IMG/VR virus record: IMGVR_UViG_3300046517_000333
Location: 1-45,153 of that record
Length of the DNA: 45,153 bases
Direction: 5' to 3' (one strand)
Source: a virus
Both the position numbers and the translations under genes were made by a program. Positions within the stretch are counted from its first letter, which is position 1. Each line of letters begins with the position of its first letter. Of the stretch, positions 31,631-39,696 are shown piece after piece. The notes below the pieces were generated by a model that did no database searches, was not told the DNA's origin, and saw only the letters and a program-made list of their open reading frames with translations.

Positions 31631-32914
31631 TTATTTGGAGTGGACCGCGCCGGCCCACATCTTGTCTGCGTTTTGCTGCATCGTGCGAATGGAATCGGTG
31701 ACGCTCATCTTGCCCACGGGCTTGAGGTCAACGGTCGTACCCTTGCCGCCGCTCGCGTTGTTGCGCGCGCGCATGGCTTCGGCTGCGCTGGTGAAGATCG
31801 CGTTGACTGCCACCGGCGGCATCTTCTCGAAATCGACGGTACCGGCGCCGACGAACGGTGCGAGCACTGCCTTGCCGTCGTCCGTCTTGTGGGCGGCGGC
31901 GAGCGCGCGGCGCTGGCAGCCACACAGGTGAGCGGCGGTGTCTTTCGTGCTGGCCTTCGCGTCGAGCGTCGGCAGGCGCAGGCCCGGGGCGAGGATCTCG
32001 GCACGTGCGGGGATGAGTGCCGCGCTGTCGCCGGTATAGATCAGGACGTCTTCTTCGGACAGAACGCCGTTCTTCGCAGCCTCGGCAGCCGCCGCGACTT
32101 CGTCGTCCGTCTTCTTCTTTTCCTTCTCTTCCTCGGACTCTTCGTCGTCGGCCTTCGCCTTCTTCAGCTCCTGCAGCTCCTCATCCATCGTGGTGAGCTT
32201 TTTCAGGATCAGAGCGAGAGCGTCGCCGGTCTTCGCCTTTTCCTTCTCTTCGGCTTCTTCCTTTTCCTTCTTCAGCCGCGCTTCCTTCTCGGCCTCGGTC
32301 TCGGTTTCCGCTTCCGCATCTTTCACGAGAGCCTTGAGGCTATCGAGCCAGCTTTGCTTCTTTGCAAGGTTCGGCATAACCGTATCCTCATCTCCAATTT
32401 CGCAGCGCGGACCGCATCGGCCGCGGGGAACCAGCGCCACATGGTTGACTAAAATTCCGCGCTGAACCCCGCGGCCGGGTGAAACCTGTTGATAGTCGGC
32501 GTCATAGCCGAGAGAAACCTGTTCGACGCCATCCTTCAGGACCGCATCGATGCCTTCCTGCGTCGTGATCATCAGATCGGCGAGCATCAGGTCTGCGTCG
32601 AGTCCGTCGCCGCGCCGCACGTTGACCATCATTCCGGCGGACAACGTCTTGAAATTGGCGGGCGTAACGAACTGAGACGGGTGATTGACCGTGACCGGCT
32701 TGCCTTCGCAACTCGCCATCGTGTCCGGGTGAAACACCTCGGTCGCGTCGCGCGTGATGTGAATGAGGCCGTCTGGGCCGGGCTCAATCGGCACTTCGCC
32801 GGGCGCGTACGTCATGTCGCCAGTGCGCGCGACAGGAACGTCTTTGCAGACGAGATACCCCTCCGGCGTCATGGAGCGTTTCGGCCCGAGCTGCTGTGTG
32901 GCGTAGAACTTCAT
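31631..32914 (-). CDS. Prohead protease-scaffold fusion (DUF2213), 427 aa
   Basis: Residues 1-175 form the DUF2213 protease-like domain (TPEGYLVCKDVPVARTGDMTYAPGEVP, VFHPDTMASCEGKPVTVNHPSQFV, VEQVSLGYDADYQ, NHVALVPRGRCGPRCEIGD). Residues about 195-285 are a long Glu/Lys-rich coiled coil of scaffold type, and about 290-427 is a C-terminal capsid-binding domain. The His in VNHPS is a candidate catalytic residue. It assembles and then digests the prohead core. Confidence 0.88.
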   Translation of the reverse strand: MKFYATQQLGPKRSMTPEGYLVCKDVPVARTGDMTYAPGEVPIEPGPDGLIHITRDATEVFHPDTMASCEGKPVTVNHPSQFVTPANFKTLSAGMMVNVRRGDGLDADLMLADLMITTQEGIDAVLKDGVEQVSLGYDADYQQVSPGRGVQRGILVNHVALVPRGRCGPRCEIGDEDTVMPNLAKKQSWLDSLKALVKDAEAETETEAEKEARLKKEKEEAEEKEKAKTGDALALILKKLTTMDEELQELKKAKADDEESEEEKEKKKTDDEVAAAAEAAKNGVLSEEDVLIYTGDSAALIPARAEILAPGLRLPTLDAKASTKDTAAHLCGCQRRALAAAHKTDDGKAVLAPFVGAGTVDFEKMPPVAVNAIFTSAAEAMRARNNASGGKGTTVDLKPVGKMSVTDSIRTMQQNADKMWAGAVHSK

Positions 32915-32915
32915 G

Positions 32916-33677
32916 TCATGCGTCCGGGATTACCGGCTCGGGATAGCACCGGCAGTTGTATATCTGCCCCGCGTGCGTCACCGTGCCGTCTGATAGCTTC
33001 GGAGGCGTGTCCCAGCGGACATACTTGCCCTCCATCTCTTTGTGCGAGTGGCGAACGTCTGAGTCTTTCGACGTGCGCCAGATATAACCGTCGCTGCCGA
33101 GATGCACGGCGCGCGCTTCAGTCAGCTTCGAGGCTGTTCGCGCGACTTCCGTGCGCGCGATGAGATTGGCGCGGCCCATACTGACCTCGCCAGACCGGGC
33201 GATTTCCTTCGCGATCTCTTTCGCGCGCGTGCCGTCTTCGATGCCGGCCAGCGTCAGGGCATGCACGCGCTTGGCGGCCTCGAGCGGCAGGCTCTTAATG
33301 AGCGTCACCTGTTCGGCCAGCAGCGCCTGCATGAGCTCGCCGGTCGGGGCAGAGCGGATCTCCTCGCGCAGCGCGCGCGACATCTCATTGGCATGGGCAA
33401 ACCACGCTTGCTCGTCGCGGGCATTCACCTCGCCGAGCATCTTCGAAGCCGTCGCCGTGGCCCAAGGGATGAGCACCTCGGCGTACTTCGCCAGCAGATC
33501 GCTGATAGTCGGGACCGACGCCGGATCACCAGGGGGGAAGCCGTCGATGATCATGCCAACCTGCTGCGCGACCTTGCGCAACTGGCCGGCGTACGTCAGT
33601 TCAACCCGCCGCGTTTTGATCGCTTCCCGGTTCCGGTTGCGTTTCCGCTCCCGGTCCGTTGTTCGTTTCCTCAGCAT
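32916..33677 (-). CDS. Head morphogenesis protein (Mu F/SPP1 gp7-like), 253 aa
   Basis: The C-terminal part has ANLIARTEVARTASKLTEARAVHLGSDGYIWRTSKDSDVRHSHKEMEGKYVRWDTPP and ends IYNCRCYPEP, the diagnostic pattern of the Mu gpF-like minor head domain. The N-terminal half is helical. It starts inside the portal gene (77-bp overlap). It is thought to sit in the capsid and aid assembly or DNA ejection. Confidence 0.9.
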   Translation of the reverse strand: MLRKRTTDRERKRNRNREAIKTRRVELTYAGQLRKVAQQVGMIIDGFPPGDPASVPTISDLLAKYAEVLIPWATATASKMLGEVNARDEQAWFAHANEMSRALREEIRSAPTGELMQALLAEQVTLIKSLPLEAAKRVHALTLAGIEDGTRAKEIAKEIARSGEVSMGRANLIARTEVARTASKLTEARAVHLGSDGYIWRTSKDSDVRHSHKEMEGKYVRWDTPPKLSDGTVTHAGQIYNCRCYPEPVIPDA

Positions 33678-35064
33678 TGGGCATGTCCAAAACAGGCGGC
33701 GGATCGTTCTCCGCTTCCGCGATCATCTCGTCGGTGATGTTGCTGAAGATGCCGGTCGCGTGGCTGGAGCCGCGCAGTTCCTTCATGGCCGTGGCGCGGT
33801 CGATCGCCTGCAGGTCATAAGCTTTCGTGACTGCATCCGCTACCGTGCTCGCGACGGTTGCCTTCTCCGTGTCCGACATCTGCTCGAGCGAGCGGAACTC
33901 GTGCGCCAGATCCTCGGGCGGCTCGCTGCCGAGCTCCGAGCGCCACGTCAGATCGAGGATCACGTCGAACGGGCTGCGAAGGCGGCGCTCCTGCTGCTGC
34001 TTGATGTTGTCGTGGTACATCGCCAGATCGGATTCGCCGGTGGCATTCAAGCCGGCAGGCGACTGCCCAAAGAGGCGAACGAGCGGAATCTGAAGCGCGC
34101 CGGACAACTGCTGTCCGAACTGCAGGAGCACGTTGTCCAGACCGGAAAACGTGAACTGGTGCGTGCCGAAATCGTCTTCCGCGTCGATCAGCGTCAGACC
34201 TTCATTCGACTGGAAGCGCCGGATGAAATCGACGTTGCGCAGCAGCGCGCGCTCGGCCGGGCCGCCGGAGGCGAGGATCTCTCGCAAGCCCTTGACCTTC
34301 AGCGTGCGCAGATGCGCCTTGTACACGAGCTGCGCGACGCCCATCGTCGTGCTGTCGAACGCAACCAGCCGGTCGTACAAACGCTCGATGACCGATTGCC
34401 CCCAGCCTTGCTCGCTGAAGCGCTGCTGATACGGCAGGTCGACGCCATCGATACGCACGACGCGCGAATAGTGGATGACCTTGCCGTCGAGCGGCGTCTG
34501 GCTGGTCATCACCGTGTAGTTCAGCGGCTCGCCGAAATGCGGCCCGAAATCGGATACCTGCTCGGTCAGAGACGGCTGGCACATCCAGCGGTCGAGGACA
34601 TAGATGCCCTTGAACTGCCCCTTGCCGACCGTCTCCGGACGCAAAGGAGTCGCCATGTTCTGGCCGTCGATCAGCAGCACGCCGAGCGCGCCACCATACA
34701 GGCGGCCCCACTTGATCGTGTCTGCGAGTTTGTCCCAGATGCCCAGACGTTGAAGCGCCTTGTACATCCGCTCCTTGTCGTCCGGGTCGACCTCGTCGCC
34801 GGTGATTTCAATCCCGGCGCGCGTCATATCCTCAGCGACGACGTCCACCGCCTGCCCGACGACCCAAGACGAGCGATACATCGCTTCGAGCTTGATGCGG
34901 TTGCGGCTGATGAAGTCGAACTGATACGTCGAATTGCTGGACTGGTTGTCCGTGCCGACGCCGACGCGAGCCGCGAAGTTCGCGAAGCTATCTTCCGCGC
35001 GCCAGCGGCCGGCTGACTCCGCAGGCTTTGCAGCAGCGGTTGAATTTGCTCGCTTTCGTGTCAT
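33601..35064 (-). CDS. Portal protein (DUF1073), 487 aa
   Basis: The region FDFISRNRIKLEAMYRSSWVVGQAVDVVAEDMTRAGIEI, then TIKWGRLYGGALGVLLIDGQN and KGIYVLDRWMCQPSLT matches the DUF1073 portal family. Its dodecamer forms the packaging channel. Some relatives carry an Acb1 (anti-CBASS phosphodiesterase) domain at the C-terminus; here the tail is a disordered Asn/Pro/Glu-rich stretch without it. I start at ATG 35064, 8 bp after the terminase stop; GTG 35094 would overlap terminase. Confidence 0.92.
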   Translation of the reverse strand: MTRKRANSTAAAKPAESAGRWRAEDSFANFAARVGVGTDNQSSNSTYQFDFISRNRIKLEAMYRSSWVVGQAVDVVAEDMTRAGIEITGDEVDPDDKERMYKALQRLGIWDKLADTIKWGRLYGGALGVLLIDGQNMATPLRPETVGKGQFKGIYVLDRWMCQPSLTEQVSDFGPHFGEPLNYTVMTSQTPLDGKVIHYSRVVRIDGVDLPYQQRFSEQGWGQSVIERLYDRLVAFDSTTMGVAQLVYKAHLRTLKVKGLREILASGGPAERALLRNVDFIRRFQSNEGLTLIDAEDDFGTHQFTFSGLDNVLLQFGQQLSGALQIPLVRLFGQSPAGLNATGESDLAMYHDNIKQQQERRLRSPFDVILDLTWRSELGSEPPEDLAHEFRSLEQMSDTEKATVASTVADAVTKAYDLQAIDRATAMKELRGSSHATGIFSNITDEMIAEAENDPPPVLDMPNAEETNNGPGAETQPEPGSDQNAAG

Positions 35065-35072
35065 CTGAATGT

Positions 35073-36464
35073 CTAGTCGGCTAGGCTGGCCCACACGTCA
35101 AGCGCGCGCGCACCGGGCGCGAAGCACATGACGAAGGCGTCTGCGAGGTTCGGCGAGGCAACATCACGCTTGGCGAGATCCTTTTTGCTCTCGACCTTGA
35201 CCCGACCGTTCTGGTCGTAGTCGCGCTTCGGCGTCGACAGTTCGTCGATCAGCCGGTCAAGATGCGGTGTGTCGCTGGAAATGCTGATGAGCTGGTCGTC
35301 CGCGAACTTCTCGCCGCGGCGCACAGCGTTAAACGTGTTTCGGAAGCGGTCAGCCAGCATCCACCAGGCTTGCGCCTTGATGTTCGAGAACATGTCCTTG
35401 TTCGTGATGTGCGGCTGGTACTTCCGGTCCGGCTCCCATACCTGAGCGCCGGCATTGAACTTGTCGTAATTCACTTCGGCGATCTCGCCTGCAGCGCGGC
35501 GTTCTTCATTGATCTCGCCGAATTTCGCGCCGCAGCCTGCACCCACGCCAATCGAGTCGTAGGTAATAGACGCGCCGCGCGATGCCGCTGCGGAGTAGGT
35601 GCGCGAGCAGCTTTTCAGCAGTTCGTCCTCGCCGGCCTTCCATTCGTCGAGCCAGCTGACGACCGAGCCGTGCGCATAGACTGCCGCGCACTTGTCAGAG
35701 CCGCTGTCGGCAACGTCGAAGCCGATGCGCTTAGCGCCTGACGCCTCGAAGCCCAACTGAATATGAGCGTCGATCGCGGCCATGATCCACGAGCGCTTAA
35801 TGATCGAGTCATCGTCATCGTCGCGCGGCACACCTAGATAGATGTGCTCGTAGGTCTCGAAATCCTCTGCCTTCGCCGCCTCGATGATCTCCAACATGGT
35901 GTCGGAGAGAAACGGGTTCTCGGTGTAATTGATCTGCCGCACGACAGTGCGTGGCGGCGGATTTGTCACGAACCGCTTGTAGACGAAGTCCGTCGACAGG
36001 CGAGGGTTGAAAATGATCCAGAACTGAGAGCCGGACTTGCGCAGCGTCGGATTCAGAACTTCCCACTGCTCCTCGGTGAGGTTGTGCGCCTCTTCAATCC
36101 AGCAAACGTCGATGCCTTCAAGCGACTTGATTTCGTCGATCGAGCGCCACAGACCGTAAAACAGGAACTCGCTTCCGGTCGCGCGATTGATGATCTTGTC
36201 GCGCTGGATGTCGAACCGATGCGACAGGCCGAACCGCTCAATCTGGATCTTCAGCAGCGAATAGACCGACTCAGCGATCTTGTTTTGGAACTGCCGCGCG
36301 CAGAGAAAGCGGATCGAGTATGTGTTCGCGAGGAAGACCGCAAACCCCGCCGCATCCCATGACTTCGACGAAGCCCGGCCGCCGTGCAGCACGCGATTGC
36401 GCGCCGATTGCTTCCAGAAGCCTCGCAGCGCCGGGTTAAGCGTCGCCCTCTTCGACATCTCCAT
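35073..36464 (-). CDS. terL: Terminase large subunit
   Basis: The 463-residue product has the ATPase Walker A GGRASSKS (28-35) and Walker B/catalytic Glu in IDVCWIEEAHNL. The nuclease domain has GFDVADSGSDKCA and, at the end, NLADAFVMCFAP (the last acidic residue). This is the PBSX/terminase_3 type. It cuts and pumps phage DNA into the prohead. It overlaps the small subunit by 29 bp. Confidence 0.95.
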   Translation of the reverse strand: MEMSKRATLNPALRGFWKQSARNRVLHGGRASSKSWDAAGFAVFLANTYSIRFLCARQFQNKIAESVYSLLKIQIERFGLSHRFDIQRDKIINRATGSEFLFYGLWRSIDEIKSLEGIDVCWIEEAHNLTEEQWEVLNPTLRKSGSQFWIIFNPRLSTDFVYKRFVTNPPPRTVVRQINYTENPFLSDTMLEIIEAAKAEDFETYEHIYLGVPRDDDDDSIIKRSWIMAAIDAHIQLGFEASGAKRIGFDVADSGSDKCAAVYAHGSVVSWLDEWKAGEDELLKSCSRTYSAAASRGASITYDSIGVGAGCGAKFGEINEERRAAGEIAEVNYDKFNAGAQVWEPDRKYQPHITNKDMFSNIKAQAWWMLADRFRNTFNAVRRGEKFADDQLISISSDTPHLDRLIDELSTPKRDYDQNGRVKVESKKDLAKRDVASPNLADAFVMCFAPGARALDVWASLAD

Positions 36465-37065
36465 AGAAGTGATCCAGCCCGACGGGCGTTTCGTTTGCGC
36501 CGCCCTCTGCTGCCGCGTTAATGCCGTATGCCTCGCGCTCCAATCCGACCAGCGTCTTGAGCGTGTCGGAGAGCGCCTTCATGTTCGATACGCGGCCGGA
36601 CATCGAGATCGCCTTCTGATACAGGTCGTTCCGCTTGTCCTGGCCTTTGTCGTCCGGCGCGCGGAGGATTTCTCCGAGTTGCTCGAACAACTCCATGTTG
36701 CCGGTGACCGATTCAAGCTCGGCCAGCAGCGCCATCGCAAGGTTGCGAGAGCGCGAGATGTCTTTGCGGTGCGCCAGGCGAATACCGGCGATGACTTCCG
36801 CGTTCGCATCGATGATTGCCAGATCGGAAACCGTGGTTTCCATGGCAACCGACTTGGCAACTTCGCGCTTGGCAACCAGCGCCTCAGCCTTGTCCTGTAT
36901 GCGTTTGCTCAGATCGCGCACCCAGCCTTCGGCCTTCGCGCGCTTCTGGATTGCTGTATGCGAGATGCCCTGAGAAGCAGCGATTTCCCTTACCGACAAC
37001 ACGCCGGCCCGGTAATCGCCTTCGATGCGCTCCCAGTCCGGCGCGGCTTTCTTTGGCTGCGCCAT
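36436..37065 (-). CDS. terS: Terminase small subunit
   Basis: The 209-residue product has an N-terminal helix-turn-helix (IEGDYRAGVLSVREIAASQGISHTAIQKRAKAEGW, about 14-48), then long helices for oligomerisation. It lies directly before terL. It recognises the packaging site; the pac/cos location cannot be seen from the sequence. Confidence 0.9.
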   Translation of the reverse strand: MAQPKKAAPDWERIEGDYRAGVLSVREIAASQGISHTAIQKRAKAEGWVRDLSKRIQDKAEALVAKREVAKSVAMETTVSDLAIIDANAEVIAGIRLAHRKDISRSRNLAMALLAELESVTGNMELFEQLGEILRAPDDKGQDKRNDLYQKAISMSGRVSNMKALSDTLKTLVGLEREAYGINAAAEGGANETPVGLDHFYGDVEEGDA

Positions 37066-37072
37066 GATTCCC

Positions 37073-37267
37073 TCAGTACGTTTCGATGCGCTTCGCGAGC
37101 GCCTTCGAATACAGGCGCATCCACTTCAATTGATCGACCATCCAGTACCGCTCGGCCGATTTGACCTTGTTCGCTTCCGGCGAGTTGAGGAAAGAGCCCA
37201 ACTCCAGAATCTTCTGGTCCACGGCGGCCTTCTCGTCCATGACACTTTTCTGATACGGCAGCATCAT
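37073..37267 (-). CDS. Acb2/Tad1-type hairpin protein (candidate cyclic-nucleotide sponge), 64 aa
   Basis: The short two-helix protein has the layout PYQKSVMDEKAAVDQKILELGSFL, loop, then WMVDQLKWMRLYSKALAKRI. As I recall the family, this is the pattern of the Acb2/Tad1 hairpin domain (QxRVxxEKxxLDxKxxxLxxFI ... QLxxMxxYxxxLxxRI). Characterised members bind CBASS or Thoeris signal nucleotides and silence those defences. It lies just before the terminase genes and just after a leftward terminator. I use ATG 37267 because GAGAG sits 8 bases upstream; GTG 37276 is an alternative. Assignment is by pattern only. Confidence 0.72.
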   Translation of the reverse strand: MMLPYQKSVMDEKAAVDQKILELGSFLNSPEANKVKSAERYWMVDQLKWMRLYSKALAKRIETY

Positions 37268-37280
37268 GGCGGTCACTCTC

Positions 37281-37320
37281 GAAAAAGAAACGCCCGCGAC
37301 ACGAGGAGAGCCGCGGGCGT
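37281..37320 (-). terminator. Hairpin with T run, leftward
   Basis: ACGCCCGCG (37290-37298) pairs with CGCGGGCGT (37312-37320) over a 13-base loop. On the minus strand the stem runs into TTTCTTTTTC. It lies between the two small late genes and the Acb2-like gene, so it could limit expression of the packaging genes until antitermination. Confidence 0.75.
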
Positions 37321-37355
37321 GAACCCCACACAGGAGGCTGAAGGAGACACCGGTT

Positions 37356-37562
37356 TTAGAAGAGAGACTTGATCCGGTTGAAAATCATGACGATCTCTGC
37401 ATCCGCGTGCGCACCGAAGCGGATGAGATGCCCGAACAATTCCTCCATGAGAACATGTCCGGGATGACCTGGTCGGTGCGGTGGAGGAGCGCAGACCTGC
37501 GGCTCCTCGGTCACGGTGCCGGAAATGGCCTTCAGTGGCCGATAGGTTTCCGGCATGGACAT
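37356..37562 (-). CDS. Hypothetical late protein, 68 aa
   Basis: ATG 37562 shares a base with the upstream TGA (TGATG) and GGAG is in place. The product has MSMPETYRPLKAISG, a Pro/His-rich middle (CAPPPHRPGHPGH) and a C-terminal helix LMEELFGHLIRFGAHADAEIVMIFNR. No domain recognised. Confidence 0.6.
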   Translation of the reverse strand: MSMPETYRPLKAISGTVTEEPQVCAPPPHRPGHPGHVLMEELFGHLIRFGAHADAEIVMIFNRIKSLF

Positions 37563-37915
37563 CACTCCGGCGTGACGGTCGCGCTGAGCGATGCGAGCGG
37601 GATGTACGTGGCGTTCGACGGCTGGCTGCCGTCGCCTTGGCCCGGATCGGCCGGCACTTCGTTGCCGTCGACGAACGTGGTCGACACAGCATCGCCCAGC
37701 ACTGCGCCCGCCGTATCGAGCAGTTGCGCGGTTGCCTTGAACGTGCCGTCGGCGAGGCCGGAGAACGATGCGGAGTTGCCGTTGACGTCTTGCGTCTGCA
37801 CGATCGCGCCATTGGCGTCGACGATCGAGAAGCGGGTTGCGCCCGAGCCGAGGCCGGTCGGCGATGCGACAGGTTCGTTGCCCGAGGTGACGGTGAGGTC
37901 TACGCGGTAGGTCAT
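37562..37915 (-). CDS. Small beta-rich late protein, 117 aa
   Basis: I use ATG 37915 with GGAG 6 bases upstream. The sequence is all-beta (YRVDLTVTSG, FKATAQLLDTAGAVLG, SLSATVTPE), like a single Ig-like or carbohydrate-binding-like domain. It is the first gene of the late transcript, directly after the terminator region. It might decorate the virion, or be unrelated to it. Confidence 0.6.
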   Translation of the reverse strand: MTYRVDLTVTSGNEPVASPTGLGSGATRFSIVDANGAIVQTQDVNGNSASFSGLADGTFKATAQLLDTAGAVLGDAVSTTFVDGNEVPADPGQGDGSQPSNATYIPLASLSATVTPE

Positions 37916-37931
37916 TTGATGCTCCAGAAAC

Positions 37932-37954
37932 GAAAACGCCCGCGGCATGCGGGC
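37932..37954 (-). terminator. Intrinsic terminator, leftward
   Basis: GCCCGC (37938-37943) and GCGGGC (37949-37954) form a stem with a 5-base loop. The minus strand continues as GTTTTCG. It lies directly upstream of the 117-aa gene, so leftward transcripts must pass it to reach the late genes. Confidence 0.7.
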
Positions 37955-38163
37955 TGGGATGGCGAGAGCGGCCGGTGCCGATCTCCGGCTTGCTGGCTGC
38001 TGCGCGCGCGTTGTTCTTTCGCTCTCACGACTGGCGAGTCACTATCAGGGAGACTTCTGCCTGTCTTACTGCGCTGCTGCCCGACCGAGCGGGACGAGTC
38101 TTACGCGGATCATCGAGGCCTTGCTCGTCTATGACGGGAGCAAATCGCCATGCGTGAGAACGC

Positions 38164-38189
38164 AAAAAAGCCCGCTCAGTGGCGGGCTT
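38164..38189 (-). terminator. Strong intrinsic terminator at the end of the early-left operon
   Basis: AAGCCCGC (38168-38175) pairs with GCGGGCTT (38182-38189) around 6 bases. On the minus strand the stem is followed by TTTTTTGC. It lies 72 bp after the last gene of the early-left operon and is the best terminator in this area. Confidence 0.88.
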
Positions 38190-38260
38190 CGGAGACGACT
38201 TTGCCTCCCAACCGGGAAGCGAAAGCTCACGCGCTAGGCGGATTCAGTCATCTGGCGCGA

Positions 38261-38689
38261 TTATAAGAATGTTTCCAGCGGTTTACAAGCATCCGTCCGA
38301 AGAATTTTCACGAAATCTGACGCGCGGATGCGCGCGATGCTCTGAGCGAGTGATTTTTCCGACTCCGCGAGCACCAGGCTAAAGTGCCGACCACGCAGCA
38401 CGGCGCCGTGGCTCTTCCGAAGCCGGGTCTGGACCTGCTCCGGCGACATACGCCAGACGTAGGTGTACTTCAGCACCCACTTGTGCACGTGATTCGGCAT
38501 CGCCGCCCACGCGGCCTCGACCAGCCATCCGTCCCGCTCCTCCGGCTTGATGACAACCGGCACGTTGGTCGCGTCACGCAGCGCGACATAGAGCCGCGCC
38601 CACTGCGCGCAGACACCGTCCTGAAACTTTGGCATGCGCACAGTGCGCCCCCAGTTGTCGAGCCGCTGCTCAAGAGTGTCGAAGTTCAT
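38261..38689 (-). CDS. Candidate late-gene regulator (Q position), 142 aa
   Basis: I start at ATG 38689 (ATGA overlap with the previous gene). The product has LEQRLDNWGRTVRMPK, then EAAWAAMPNHVHKWVLKYTYVWRMSPEQVQTRLRKSHGAVLRGR, the layout of small phage antitermination/late-activator proteins with a sigma-region-4-like helix-turn-helix. It is the last early-left gene and lies right before the terminators guarding the late operon, the position of lambda Q. Function is inferred from pattern and place. Confidence 0.65.
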   Translation of the reverse strand: MNFDTLEQRLDNWGRTVRMPKFQDGVCAQWARLYVALRDATNVPVVIKPEERDGWLVEAAWAAMPNHVHKWVLKYTYVWRMSPEQVQTRLRKSHGAVLRGRHFSLVLAESEKSLAQSIARIRASDFVKILRTDACKPLETFL

Positions 38690-38883
38690 AGCGCTCCTGT
38701 GTCGTAATTTTTGCATCTGCGGCTTTTCCAGTCGTCCTGCCAGTGCTTCGCGCGGTCCCGCTTGCACGCCATGTAGCTGACGTCGAAGAGGCGCTGCTCG
38801 ATGAAGTGAACGCAGCCGCGGCACGTGCGCGCCTCGCGTTCCTCGAGGATGACTGCTGGGTCTCGATAGTCGCCGCGCCTCAA
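38686..38883 (-). CDS. Small Cys-rich nin-region protein, 65 aa
   Basis: Four Cys residues are spaced C-x2-C, then single Cys at about 44 and 58 (CRGCVHFIEQRLFDVSYMACKRDRA), suggesting one zinc site. It is coupled by 4-bp overlaps to the DUF1364 and Q-position genes. Similar short proteins occur in nin-like regions; function unknown. Confidence 0.7.
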   Translation of the reverse strand: MRRGDYRDPAVILEEREARTCRGCVHFIEQRLFDVSYMACKRDRAKHWQDDWKSRRCKNYDTGAL

Positions 38884-39194
38884 TTCACCACCTCCAGCTT
38901 TCCGGATTCCATCAGCGCGACGTAGGTCTTCGCGATCACCTCATCCTCAAATGCGCGCCGCTCGGACTTCGTCATCTTCCCGCCCTGGTCGAGCATCGAA
39001 TGGCACGCGACGCACAGCGCGGCGATGCGCGCGTCGCTCGCCTTAATCGCCCCGCCCTTCCCGTAATTGCCATGCGCGGCCTGCGTCGAAAGCTCCAGCC
39101 CGCAGTTCACGCACGGCAGCGTGGCCACGGCGCGGCGCAGCTTCTCGCTGCGGAACGTCTTCGGCTTCGGGATACCGATCAGGCGGGCGGTCAT
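38880..39194 (-). CDS. DUF1364 / HNH-type nuclease-domain protein, 104 aa
   Basis: The product has EKLRRAVATLPCVNCG, QAAHGNYGKGGAIKASDARIAALCVACHSMLDQG, which gives a Cys2...Cys2 zinc scaffold with an AAH and a CxxCH element, as in DUF1364 phage proteins with an HNH-like fold. They are encoded next to NinB in many lambdoid phages and are thought to process DNA junctions, though the activity is not well defined. Confidence 0.8.
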   Translation of the reverse strand: MTARLIGIPKPKTFRSEKLRRAVATLPCVNCGLELSTQAAHGNYGKGGAIKASDARIAALCVACHSMLDQGGKMTKSERRAFEDEVIAKTYVALMESGKLEVVN

Positions 39195-39610
39195 CGATCG
39201 AACTCCACGCCGAGCTCGCCCGAGCCATACGCCTGAACCTGCTCGATGAACTCGGAGAACTCACCGACACTCATCTGGGTCGTCGACTTGCGCCGCGTGA
39301 CGATCTCGCCGTCGGGCAGCACCAGCTCGTCGAGCACGCCGAACTTGCGCGCGAAGAACTCGTGCCACGCGTCCTTATCGAACTGGCGGCCGTCGACCCA
39401 TGCCTTTTCAGCGATCTGCTTCAGGATGCCACCCCAATAGAAGCGGTTCTGCTGCGCGTTACGCTGCTTTTCTTCGGCCGTGACGATTACGCGGAGCGGC
39501 TCGCCGCGTTCGGCATAGGCTCCACAGTTCGCTTTCAGGAACGCCACGAGGTGATGCCCGACGCCGGGCGTGTGCATAAGGAACTCGCGGTAGAGGATCG
39601 GAGTCGTCAT
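39191..39610 (-). CDS. ninB: NinB-like recombination protein
   Basis: The 139-residue product reads RVIVTAEEKQRNAQQNRFYWGGILKQIAEKAWVDGRQFDKDAWHEFFARKFG, then IVTRRKSTTQMSVGEFSEFIEQVQAYGSGELGVEF, the diagnostic NinB (Orf) pattern. NinB binds single-stranded DNA and assists recombination mediator functions. I use ATG 39610; longer upstream frames lie in other genes. It is coupled by ATGA on both sides. Confidence 0.92.
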   Translation of the reverse strand: MTTPILYREFLMHTPGVGHHLVAFLKANCGAYAERGEPLRVIVTAEEKQRNAQQNRFYWGGILKQIAEKAWVDGRQFDKDAWHEFFARKFGVLDELVLPDGEIVTRRKSTTQMSVGEFSEFIEQVQAYGSGELGVEFDR

Positions 39611-39696
39611 TTCGTCACCGGCGCCGGTTGCTTGGTCCAATCCCGGCGCTTCACGCCGGTGGCCGCGAAATACGGATCGAAATCTGCGGGGAGCAT
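39607..39696 (-). CDS. Small ORF upstream of ninB, 29 aa
   Basis: ATG 39696 shares a base with the preceding TAA (TAATG), and its TGA overlaps the ninB ATG (ATGA). The short protein reads MLPADFDPYFAATGVKRRDW and ends PAPVTK. The perfect coupling on both sides indicates that the frame is translated. Confidence 0.55.
   Translation of the reverse strand: MLPADFDPYFAATGVKRRDWTKQPAPVTK

Larger units (their letters stand above)
37916..38260. other. 345-bp gap between early-left and late genes (terminators only)
   Basis: No credible gene is visible in this gap. It holds two leftward terminators (37932-37954 and 38164-38189) and lies between the presumed late regulator (38261-38689) and the first late gene. 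By analogy to lambda this is where a late promoter and an antitermination site should be. I see no strong sigma-70 match. Confidence 0.6.

Noticed and set aside
33151-35016. 621-codon open frame on the + strand across portal and head gene
   Set aside because: It is antisense to the DUF1073 portal, with the same Arg-rich shadow composition and no ribosome-binding site or neighbours on that strand.
33601-35064. Acb1 anti-CBASS domain fused to the portal
   Set aside because: The C-terminal tail after the portal domain is short, disordered and lacks the paired HxT/HxS-type motifs of 2H phosphodiesterases.
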